From assembly GCF_964204645.1 (NCBI RefSeq), contig NC_134030.1:9670278-9734277 (forward strand): DNA of 64,000 nucleotides. The letters run 5' to 3'. The notes beneath the pieces are model-generated. The model worked only from the letters and a program-made list of their open reading frames with translations, was not told the origin of the DNA and did not search any database. This document shows positions 10,901 to 21,147 of this stretch, piece after piece (position 1 is the stretch's first letter; every line of letters begins with the position of its first letter). A program made the translations under genes and the position numbers. The stretch is from Tubulanus polymorphus (Eukaryota; Nemertea; Palaeonemertea; Tubulaniformes; Tubulanidae).

Positions 10901-13900
10901 CGCTGGTATTGTTCGGATCCAACGGTGGACACACCATGAGTGAATCGAGATTTGCACACATCCTCATGATGTGCTCGACTGCTTTCTCCAATGTATTCGA
11001 TTTGTTGGCACCGGGAGAAGCGGTGAGTCCAATTATCTAAATCATAAATCATACATCAAGCGCCAGAATTCAAGTTTCAGGAGGCAGAGAGTGAGAGAGA
11101 GACAATGAATAAATACCTGCGGCAGATATTTGGATTTCTTCTCCAGTTTTTCTGTCATATACAGACACATAATTTCATTGTAAGGGTGGCCCTTGTCCGT
11201 GTGGTGACACTCGTCGAATACGAACATAGAAAACATATCGATAGATACCCTCGTTTCGTTTTCGCTTTCCATCATTGCGTTCAGAAGAACTTGTGCGGTC
11301 ATGACGAGAATACGGTAATTTTGCACGAGTAAATGAAACGGCCCGTGGTCTCTGGTCTCACCGCTAATACCGAGGCTTTTGAATTCACCTAAGTATTCCT
11401 CAAAACGTTTGTGCTGTTGCAAAATCAGCGAAACGCTCGGCACAAAGAATATAAGTTTGTTTTGTTCATTTCTTTCCAAATGTTTCTGAAAGTAACAATT
11501 ACGCGTAGTTTTTAACATTCTTTCCATGCGCAATATCACCTGTATGCTTGACCAGCTCCTTATCAGTTTACGTAATTAAACGTGGAAGTACAGCATTAAG
11601 TGGTTTGTGTCCTCAGTGTGAACTTATTCATATTTTAACGCGTCTCTTCTTATACATCTTTCTATTCTTCTCATATACTCATTTGACAGGGTGTATAACG
11701 AGTTCGAAACTCGGGAAGGACAGATATATCTTCCTGTTACATACATTCTATAAACAGGGCCGGCAAAAGAAAGTTGGCGGCGCTAGCGTTAACCCTGCAA
11801 AAATAGGTGCCTATTTTGTTTAAGGGCTTCATGTACTGGAGAAATATTCGTAAATGGTTGCATTTCTAAGGCTTATGGGCTATTTCAGACAATACTTTTC
11901 TGGTATAATGATTCAGGTTACTTTGTTTAAGACGCTGCGGCTGTTTTAGAGTCGATCACAAATACGTTGACACAAAAAATTCATCATCGGCAAAATTATT
12001 GGCCTGGCCAAAGCCCCCGCTGCGCCACCCCTGATAGACTAAATCAAAAACTTTCAGGAAAAAAATTAGATTCATATAAAAACAGCGAAATTCGTTGTAA
12101 CGTTTACCTTGCAAATGTCCAAAGCCACGAACGTTTTACCGTAGTTAGTTGGAGCTACGATGATCGTATTTTCCCCGCTGTTCCCCTTTTCGGCTAGAGC
12201 CATCTGATGCGAACGCAACTGCAATTTCTTTTGCGTGGGCTTACTTTCGTTCCCTGTAAAACGTTGATGAAATGAATGAAAAAATTACAATCAGAAAGAT
12301 GTTTGTTGTGCTAACGTGAATTCTATTAATAGGTCGCGTAACACGATTCACCTTCGTTAAATTGACCGCCAACGGCGTTTGAGAAACTCGGGATTGCCTC
12401 GTCATCGTCATCATCGCTGCCATAATCGGTGCTAGAATCATCTGGAATGAACGACGTCAACGGTTTCTTAAACTACAAATGCAATCGAAGCTATTAAAAA
12501 AACAATAGGCTAAACAATTATAGCTTGTTTCTCCAAATCGGCCGGATCTTTTTGTGAAAATGCAACGAAATTTGTAATCCCCTCAGTTTACCTATATAGC
12601 TTGCGCGGGTCTGTTATGGAAAAATTGAATGATGAACTTAAAGTAATGTACAGGGTAGAAAGGTGGCCGCTCGGGTCAACATTTAAGCAGAAAAGGGAAA
12701 AAAGGTATCAATCTTTTTAACCTAATTCCAGAACAAAATATGCGACATCTTACCATCACCCGCGTCATCGTCAGACAGTTGGAGTTGAGAGAGATTCAAC
12801 GTTAGTGAACCACTGCCGAGACCATTAGGCTGAGGTTGGGTAACGCCGCGTTCACGTTCATTTTCATTATTAACCTGGGGATCATCACTTCTGCGCTCGC
12901 ATGTTTCGTCTAAACGTTCGCCTTGGACCCTTTCGATGTCTTTGTTACCGGATTTAGCTATACACGTGCAAACAATGAAAGAAACTGATTTTGGTATCGG
13001 ACAGAACAACCGACCATTCACAGATTTCCCATCTTCACTCGCCAGGGTTTGATTGCCGAAGTTCACACCAACACAAACCCTGTCCGCAAACCCTTCATTG
13101 GTCTATTGCATTTCCCGATATTTCTTCGGCGGACGGGTTGCCACTGAGCGGCTACCAGTCTATACCCTAGCCAATCTGAAGCGTAGAGAATCTACCGGTG
13201 AAAAAAGAACGCATCTGATTGTTTTAATACATGGACTGGTGGCCGCTGAAAATTTTGGGCAATGATTTAGACCAATGAAGTGTTTGTGAGGGGCCAGTGA
13301 AGGGCCAGTGTGTGAGCTTCAGAGGGTGGCAATCAAACCCTGGCAAGCGAGAACGCAAATTTGATTTGAACACTTTATTTTTCAAATATAATTTACAGCA
13401 TAGTGTACAAAGCATGATACAAAATACAGTAAATTAGACCTGGAGGGGCCTGTAGAAACTAAGGAATAGTTTGTATAAAACAGGTCCCTCAAAAGAGAAA
13501 AGAAAAAAAAGAGAAATGCAATAAAGAAAATAATATGCTCACAGTCAACCCTTAACACACAAAATGCAATCAAAGTAAACTATGATAACAGCTTGATTAA
13601 GATATAATCATTTAATAAGCCAGTTATTTTCTGAAATATTCCAAAAACAATAATTTTAGTTCGAATAACTGTATGATAAAATCAAGCACAAAGTTGCTTT
13701 CTATAATTTCTTAGGAACAGTTTAGAATTTTCCATGTTTTTTAGATTTTCACTGATGTTATTCCAAAGTAAAGGGCCGGATACTTTTACTGAAAATTTTC
13801 TTCTTAGACTATTGAAAGAAAGTGTTTGTAAATCTTGACGTCGCCGAGTATTGTGACTGTGGATTTGAAAATTTTGGTTCCAATAATTTTCGAATGATTT

Positions 13901-16900
13901 CGGTAATTCGGAGTGGACAGATCTGTAGATAAAAGTACCTAGCCGAAGTTTATTAATATCTTTGAGCTAGAGGATATTAAGAGCTTTGAATATAGGGTCA
14001 GTGTGCGCCAAATAATAGGAATTAGAAATTAGCCTGATAGCTCTTTTTTGCAATACAATTAATGGCTGAAGTTTATTTTCAAAATTTCGTCCCCAAACTA
14101 AGTTACAATACTGGAGGTAAGGATCAATAAGCGACAAATAAAGGGTACGAAGAGAACTCACTGGCAGCTTATGTCTTACTCTATTTATTATACCAATGCT
14201 TCGAGAAACTTTTTTTTAACTGATTTTATTTGATCGTCCCAGGTTAAATTTCTGTCAATAAAAACTCCAAGAAAATTTGTGACATTGACTTGTTTGATCT
14301 CTATATTGTTAATTGATATTCTCAAGTTATGTTTCAATAGTTTACCGAACACCATAAATGACGTCTTCTTTACATTCAATGACAGCTTGTTTGTTTGAAA
14401 CCAGGTATACAATTTTGATAATTCAATGTTTACTGTACGTACTAATCTGTCTAAATTAATGTCACTATAAAAGGCATTTGTGTCATCGGCAAACAATATA
14501 AGTTTTAACACATTAGAAAATTTAATACAGTCGTTTACATATAATAAAACAAGCAAGGGACCTAAAATTGAGCCTTGGGGTACTCCAGTTTTAACGGTAC
14601 ATAACGAGGATTTATAATTTTGAATTTGAACAAATTGTTTTCTATTCTTCAAATAGTTTTCAAACCAGTTGTTAGAGATGCCTCTTATTCCATAAAAACA
14701 TAATTTTCTTAATAAGATTTCGTGATCAACGGTGTCAAAGGCTTTTGATAAATCTAAGAATACCCCAATAGTTGATTTGTTTTCTTCTAAATTTTGTGAA
14801 ATTTCATCAGTTATCAATGTTAAGGCCATGGCAGTTGAATGGTTCTTTCGAAAGCCGAACTGGTTTGGTTGAATGATATGAAACTTGTTACAATATTCGG
14901 TTAATCGATTATACACTATCTTTTCGAGAATTTTAGAAAAGCAAGGCAGTACGGATATCGGTCTGTAATTATCAAAAGAGTCATTATTGCCAGCTTTATA
15001 GAGTGGACGTATTCGCGCTACCTTCAGTTCAGCCGGCACTATACCGGAATTTAAGCTACAGTTAAATATATGAGTTAGCGGGTATTTTACAGAATCAATT
15101 ATTTTCTTAACTACTTTTACAGAGAAACCATCAGCACCAGCGCCTTTGCTGGGTGAGAAATCATTTACAATCTGACTGATTTCATCAGGGTGGGTCGGGA
15201 AAAAGAAAAAGTTTTCATTTACTGGATCTGTCAGATATTTACTGAAGTGGACACCTGTATCTGGTATTTGATTGGCTAGGTTGCTACCAATATTTACAAA
15301 GAAAGAATTAAATTCATTAGCGATATTTTCATAGCCGTTTACAACGATACCGTTCCTTTTGAAAGAGCAAGGTAATCTACACCGATCATTGGAAGATTTT
15401 CCAATTAGACTGTTTAAGATATTCCATGATTTTTTCATGTCGGATTTGGCTGCAAGTAATTTAGTCTCATAATACTTTTTCTCAGCATATTTGAGTGTAC
15501 GAGACAAGGTACGTTTGTAATTCAAATAATTTTTCAAATGTGATCTATTACGCAAAGATTTTCTGTACAAGCGATTTTTGTGTTTAATACATTTCAATAA
15601 TCCAGATGATAACCACGGTTTATGTAATTTATTTTCGTTTATTTTACGGGGAGTTGAAAAAGGAAAACATTCATTATATAATTCCATGAATTTAGTGTTA
15701 AATGCGCTGTATGAGAGTTGCGGGTCTGCGTTACTATAGATATCCGACCAATCAGTGGCCAGAAGAGCTCTATTGAATTTTGAAATGTTACGTTCACAAT
15801 AGTTTCTGTTCGAAGTCACCTCTTGGTCAATTTTGGGCTCAACGTGATTTTAGACAGTAAAAATAGGAAAATGATCCGAAATATCCCTGCTCTTTTCGAT
15901 GACTACACGCCTTTTGAATTAATACGTGAAGCATTCGTGATTTATACATAATTTGCATTATCAAGAGCGCGAAACCAACTGTACGCACTACAATACTTAC
16001 CTGCCATAGTTTGTTGGACATTTAAACGATTGTAAGCTCCATCGGGTGCTCGGCACTTTCTTTGCGTTTCTTCATTACTACTCACCGAATGATTAGCGGC
16101 GAGTTCTACAGAGAAAGATCCAATTAGAGCGCAGTAGAAACAATTGTGAATAGCTTTGTTAAAATACGTTTTTCTAAGTAGGCCTAAATACAATTATATT
16201 TTGAAAACAGGCCGGGACATGTTGAAATGGAGATAATGTGCAAGCCAAAATTCAATAGACACTGAAATTGCTTCTTGGGAATTGCTTCTTAGGGATTCGA
16301 ACCCGATGGTATCGCCACGGCATGAACCCCTGTCACACTAGACCGAGTACACAGGCTCATGCGCAGGTTGGCTGCATGAAAACTTATGCACCAATCAGAT
16401 TGCTTGTTGTATAAGCACGGAAAGAACTATAAATGGGAAAACCCGGGCTGAAATGGGACAAGCTGTGCATGCAGGGTTTCGTACCGTGGCAAATTTCGAT
16501 GCCACCGGGTTCGAATCCCTGCCGGGGGAGGAGAGGATGGGGTAAGTATAAAGGAGCCAGATGATTCAGTGCAAAGGTTAACAGTGCAACCTTATACTGG
16601 ATTCTAGCAGAAACGGGTAGCCAGTGAAAGTCCCGATGTGATCAAATTTCTGAGTCCTCGATATCAAAGCTGAATTTTGGAGAATTTGAACTCGTTAAGT
16701 CTGCAGATAATCCTATCAATAAGCTGTTGCGATAGTCAATGCGAGATAGGTGCCTGGACAAGAGATTCATTTGCTTCAGTACTCCAGCATTTGACTGTCA
16801 GTGGTCATTGTTGCTTTTAATACGGAATGAAGAATGCAGTGTAACGTAACACACGGACTAGTGACACAGTGACTTAGATTTTCTTTTGAGATATTTAAAC

Positions 16901-18697
16901 CGTTTACCTTGGTCGTTGTTCATGTTATTCGTGTTTCGGTCATTTTTATTTTGAGCACCAGTAACGACATTGGAAGCACTGGGAACCGACGTCGCATCTC
17001 TCTCGCCAGATTCGGAAACTAGGTAAAAGTAGTATATATCATTTGCATTATCTGAATAATGTAATGGTATATTTTCAATGGCTTGTCGCTTGTCATCTAC
17101 GACGATAATTGGAAACAAACAAAACAGTTATACTGTCAAAAAACGTGGGTACTTACAACAAACAAAGTCTTCACGAATGCTCCCCAACTCGCTATCGTCT
17201 AAACTCGTGCCTGCTTAAAAAAGTGATGTACATGTAATATTGTATATCGCCAAACAGCGAATTAAATGATTGAAACCGGTTTTCATTGAGTTTTGGTGAA
17301 AATTATCTAAAAATAAAACTAGTCCTGAAGTATTATAAATACCACGTTGTAATACGGAAGCTGCTTCTGCTTGTTCTTTATGCCACTGTTGCAATGTGTC
17401 GGAATTCGCAATGTCTAGATCAGTATTACCATCTTCAAAAACCAATGATTACAATCGAATGAAGGTAAACTCGCACCCGCCGAATATATATCTAGTAGAC
17501 ATGAAAAGACGTTTTTAAATACCTTTTCGCATGAATCCCGCTAATTTGTCGTACAGCGAATTGCAGCCATGCTTTTCGAGGATTCTCAGAAACGAAACCG
17601 GCCAATCTGACTTCGTTCGCGCTACAAACGCCAACAGAACATCCATGGCTGAAATTCATATATGATTCCATTGAATAGTTATATCTAAATATCAATTTCA
17701 AAGTTCGTGACGATACGTTCATCAAAATAACTCACGGATACCTGAAGTGTTTCCATCGTTCTCCAAAGTTCTTTTAACTTTCTCGTATTGGGTTCTGTTT
17801 AGACACTCGTTCTTTAAGTCCAACAAAAGGCCACAATTTGCATCCAATTGAATTGTATCGCAAGCTTCATCGAAATTCAAACGAAGCAAACCTTGGAAAC
17901 AGTCGTAACAATACACATCTTCATTCAATAACAATTTCCGAATGGTTTCATACTCTGAAATATGACCACTTGTAAATAAAACCACTAGAAGTTCATCATC
18001 TATGATCTCATACGTAAAAGTGTACGAGTAATAAATGGTCAGAAATTCGAATTTTTGCCATGCCGTGTCAACCTGTTTCCTTTAACGCATCGATTAGGGC
18101 GGCAAAAGAGCCCTTATCCCAACAATCCAACAGTCCATCCACAAATGATTCAGCGGCATCTTCATTTCGGCCCGCTCGTTCATGTGACTGGATCTTACGT
18201 ACCCATTCTGTTAGAGGAATAAATGCATTGAAATACCAAAATGATACTGATGGACCTAATTTTGCAGGACAGAACTCATTTTCAACATATGCGGTTCCAT
18301 ACTCCCAAATCAGCAGTCTAACATTTCTCCTCCCTATCAAGCATACCATACCCAAAGCGGGGAACAATGTATGCGTTCTTTTTCAAGCTTTCAAGTACAT
18401 AGCCTACCTTTGCTTAAATGATGCGGCATGTAGCAAGTAAGGTGACTAGGTAAATGGATATCCCGAAACCGATCTCTGAACAATTCTATCATCAATTTCT
18501 GCTCTAAAATTAGATTCTATAAGCGTATTTATATTATCAATGATTGATATCATATCAGATGGTTCAGTTAGACGAGGTCATTGTCCGTTGATGCCTAATG
18601 TATTATACGTTTTACATGGTTTATACGAACCCCTTTCGAGTCGAGTGTTGTCTATGTTCGGAACGCTGTTATTTTCGAGACCCGCAGCGCTATTCAT
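7998..18697 (-). CDS. RLR: RIG-I-like receptor 1 (tandem CARDs, DECH-box RNA helicase, C-terminal regulatory domain)
   Basis: Likely cytosolic sensor of viral RNA that signals through CARD-CARD contact. Exons, 5' to 3': 18697-18631, 18503-18408, 18207-18073, 17954-17742, 17648-17523, 17432-17346, 17210-17157, 17018-16908, 16105-16001, 12957-12754, 12441-12352, 12253-12108, 11485-11117, 11036-10880, 10013-9918, 9694-9516, 9405-9267, 9194-8973, 8900-8733, 8641-7998. Phases agree throughout, giving about 1135 aa. CARD1 spans exons 1-3 and CARD2 exons 4-5 (LLDLKNECL, ENDGNTSGI). A 217-aa acidic, Asn/Ser-rich linker follows. Helicase motifs: APTNYGKT (about 463-470), [38 protein letters not shown]. 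The regulatory domain has the zinc ligands CSYC and CVKC and ends KKWKDSPF. First exon and linker exons are less certain; donor 17345 (GTGGTA) is weak. Assignment to RIG-I versus MDA5 needs a tree. Confidence 0.88.
10485..10563. repeat. Perfect 79-bp palindrome in RLR1 intron
   Basis: Arms 10485-10523 and 10525-10563 (39 bases each, beginning CAAAAAGTTGTCAAGG) are exact reverse complements around a single T at 10524. It lies in the intron between 10880 and 10013. The transcript of either strand would fold into a perfect 39-bp hairpin. The flank at 10590-10700 is a dispersed repeat. Confidence 0.95.
10582..10735. repeat. Dispersed repeat related to the C1GALT1 intron hairpin
   Basis: Contains ATTTTCGGACTGT and the unit ATCATTGTGGGATTCTCT, present twice (about 10679 and 10712). 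The opposite-strand form GAGAATCCCACAATAAT occurs at 2468-2484. The segment CGAAACGTCGAATAAACTCCTAGCTC matches GTCGAATAAACTAATAGCTG at 2518-2540. Confidence 0.55.
12505..12727. mobile_element. MITE family B copy in RLR1 intron
   Basis: Left end AGGCTAAACAATTATAGCTTGTTTCTCC, shortened here to its recognisable core GCTTGTTTCTCC, and right end AAAAAAGGTATCAATC...AACCTAATT match the family. The internal GGCCGGATC, GAAATTTGTAATC, GTACAGGGTAGA and GGGTCAACATTTAAGC are shared with the copies near 44775 and 52388. It fills most of the intron between exons 12957-12754 and 12441-12352. Confidence 0.65.
13038..13351. mobile_element. MITE family A, copy 1, in RLR1 intron
   Basis: Ends CTCGCCAGGGTTTGATTGCC and GGCAATCAAACCCTGGCAAG form nearly perfect terminal inverted repeats on a 314-bp unit. 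Interior blocks (CAACACAAAC, GCAAACCCTTCATTGGTCTA, CGGCGGAC, CGCATCTGATT, ACATGGACTGGT) are shared with copies at 20684-21009 and 35511-35833. It encodes nothing. It lies just downstream of the LINE copy, about 80 bp into the same intron from exon 12957. Confidence 0.88.
13372..15960 (-). mobile_element. Truncated, inactivated LINE (non-LTR retrotransposon) in RLR1 intron
   Basis: The minus strand carries the end of an apurinic-type endonuclease domain (DISDHFPIF near 15860-15885), an intervening stretch and a complete reverse-transcriptase core. It then reaches the C-terminal region of a CR1/jockey-like LINE, ending near 13683 with a short 3' untranslated tail. The upstream endonuclease is missing, so the copy is 5'-truncated. 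At least three lesions inactivate it: an in-frame TAA just after the endonuclease motif (about 15850), a frameshift in an A-run near 14210, and an in-frame TAG at about 13967-13969. It shares the transcriptional orientation of RLR1. No clear target duplication was found by eye. Confidence 0.85.
14188..15819 (-). pseudogene. Reverse-transcriptase frame of the LINE copy
   Basis: The longest intact piece is 543 codons. Reverse-transcriptase motifs appear in the usual order: SKGAGADG (about 224-231), IRPLYKAG and NYRPISVL (270-290), FGFRKNHST (321-329), LDLSKAFDTVDH (355-366), GVPQGSILGPLL (412-423) and the catalytic FADD (443-446). The frame breaks in a run of eight A's near residue 530. The downstream part (VSSLRTLYLSLIDPYLQYC...) continues in another frame at 14161-13970. 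With the other stops this makes the copy non-functional. The sense strand is the same as RLR1, so it would be present in the RLR1 pre-mRNA. Confidence 0.9.
16292..16520. repeat. SINE-like repeat and inverted partner in RLR1 intron
   Basis: 16292-16445 is the reverse-strand relative of the repeat at 1-210 and begins with the inverted B-box GGATTCGAACCC. From about 16473 to 16520 a second, plus-strand copy of its tRNA-like end (TACCGTGGCA...GGGTTCGAATCCC) faces it. The two ends can pair as a hairpin over about 40 bases with several mismatches and one gap. Confidence 0.6.
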
Positions 18698-21147
18698 CTT
18701 CGTGTCCAGTCCTGATCCGCCACTCAAGGAGAGTATACTTTTTTAAAAGATATTCACTACAATGAATATAGCAAAGATGCGACTCCTAGAAAGTGAAACA
18801 AGGCGCGGTCCAAGAACTTTGTGGCCCAAAACTGCTAAGATGATTGTTTATAAGCCGACTTACGAATAGTTTCCAATGAAAACCAGGAACACGAATGCGC
18901 ACCTGGTGAAATGCTTGACAATCTGGCAATTTCAATATTCAACACCCTCTGGTGATTGTGGGTTTCAAAAATGCCTAGGCACCAGTATCACGGAAATACT
19001 ACCATGTCATTCTTCAACACCCCCTGGTAAAACTCCCCACAATCATAGAACATGTCACGAGCTACGAATTTGAAATTCTATTCATGTACCGTATATATTT
19101 GAAGTTCCTCTAAAATTGATAAACTCACTGCTGTTTTGGTTTAACGTCGTAGCCTATTGGTTGCGCTTATTTAAGATCACCGAGCTGCGTGAGGATATTG
19201 CGGCACCGATTGGGGCTCAGGACTACGACTTTCAGCTAATCATAACCCCAACGCCTTAATGCGCCTCCTTAGAATTCCAAGTTCTAATTTGTCGGCCTCC
19301 GCCACCACCATGTGAACCCAGCTAAATTTATGGATCCGCCCCTGACTACAAGTCCTCAGTACATGAACAATCAATTAATATTCACTTATATTATAGGCTT
19401 ACAAGTGGAATTATTTGATTGCAATTTTACACTAAATGGTTCTAGTTCTTATAGGCCTATATGCCATTGATAGGCCTCGTTAATATGATTAGGAATGCCT
19501 GATGACCCAGCCATGTAACTGCTTACCTTGTCTCGTGTGTACGGTACTGCGTCTCGCGTTATGCTGAGAGGCGTCGCAATACACAGTATAAGGTTATGCG
19601 CGGTTTACAGTACTTGGTAATCGGTTTTCCCCAGTCGTATTTTAACGACACGAGTTCCCAGCAATCGATTGTACGCATTGAAAAATTGTGTAGATACAGG
19701 CCTATATCAGTAGGAAATGATAGCGCTACCTAACAGGACATTTTGATGATCTCATTTATTGTGTTAACATCCATCGGTTTGGCGAGTATTCCACATCTGC
19801 AAGTAGAAACCTACATATCACGCTGACTCTAAGAGGTAGGCCTTATTTTTTAACAATTCCAGGTAATGATAGGGCACCTTGTCAAACGAACCTTGATTTC
19901 TAAATTTAAATGATAACGCATATAACGTAGGCTAGATTTGGTTGGCTTAATCAGAATATAAGCTGGGTAAAAGCAATAACTAAAAGACCCAATTTAGTCC
20001 TAATACAAAGGCCTTTTGTTAAGGTGAGAAAAAGCGAATTTCTACCAACATCGGTCTGGTGTCTCTTGTCATTTTCTATTGTCAAAGCGATTGAATTATG
20101 TGGAAATGTTAAATTCATTTTTTTAAGTTTGTATTGGTGGTATTACCTACAGTATGACTTGCGCCGGTGAAACGAGAACCCAGCTGGGAAAAGATGGCGA
20201 AGAAAGCTGTTGTACGTATATTCGAATATTCTCCCCAAATAATCGACTCCGTTGTTGCATTGGGAGGTGCTGGCATACATTGATTTTTCTGCCCCTGATA
20301 GTGAGTCATGGGAAAAACCCATTACCATGTCATCGTAGAACCTTCATATATAGGCCTACTACAGTGGCGTGTAGCTAACTCGCTCGTGTGTGGAGATAGA
20401 TATGTAACCCATAAATTACGACTCGTCTCTTTGTAAAGATTACATCACGTACCTATATCGCAAAGAACAAATTGATTTTTTGTACTCAGTTATCCTACTG
20501 GACCCATGGTCTTTATTTGCTGATATTTGGTATTTCTCATAGTATTTCGGATAAAAACCAAGCACCTGGGCGCTTGGTCTTTTCGCATTGCACCTTATTT
20601 TCTGTTGCGAGGTTTTTTTGAAGAAAATATAAATCAACAGGTTCTAACTTAAAAGTCTCGATATTTAATTATTGTTCATATCACGCTTGCTAGGGTTTGG
20701 TTGGCAACCCCAACACAAACTCTGGCCGCAAACCCTTCATTGGTCTATTACATCACCTTAAATTTATTGGGTGGACAGGTTGCCGCTAAGTGGCCAAGTC
20801 TATCAGATGCGTTGTACCGATAGAGCGAATCAACCAGTAAAAAACAACGCATCTGATTGGTTTAATACATGACTGGTGGTCGTTTAGCCGCAAAGCAGCC
20901 ACCTGTCTGCCCAAGAAATCCTAGACAATGTAAAAGACCAATGAAGGGTTTGCGGCCATGGTTTATGTTGACGTGAGCTCGGCGGACGACAACCAAACAC
21001 TGGCAACCGTACATGATTATTGCTAGGCTTACACTGTCATAGTCTCCTTACATGAAATTGCGAATCCCCAGTTTTTGTTCTCGCCATCGGAAAATGGATA
21101 TAGAATATTTAATTGACTAACCACAATCAATTGCGCAAATGTAACTA
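18698..21147. promoter_or_regulatory. Shared divergent upstream region of the two RLR genes
   Basis: The predicted RLR1 start (18697, minus) and RLR2 start (21148, plus) face away from each other across 2.45 kb, so promoters for both should lie here. I see no convincing NF-kappa-B or interferon-response consensus by eye. CACCCTCTGGTGATTGTGGG (18949) and CACCCCCTGGTAAAA (19018) are related blocks. A MITE takes up 20684-21009, leaving 138 bases before the RLR2 ATG. Open frames in the region are short and unsupported. Confidence 0.5.
20684..21009. mobile_element. MITE family A, copy 2, immediately upstream of RLR2
   Basis: Ends CGCTTGCTAGGGTTTGGTTG and CAACCAAACACTGGCAACC are imperfect terminal inverted repeats. 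Internal blocks AACACAAACTCTGGCCGC, AACCCTTCATTGGTCTATT, CGCATCTGATTGG and CCAATGAAGGGTTTGCGGCC match copies 1 and 3. Its own halves are also partly complementary, so it can fold along its full length. Confidence 0.85.

Noticed and set aside
18698-21147. NF-kappa-B or interferon-response sites between the RLR genes
   Set aside because: Near matches such as GGGAAAAACCC (about 20311) do not fit the consensus well enough to call by eye.
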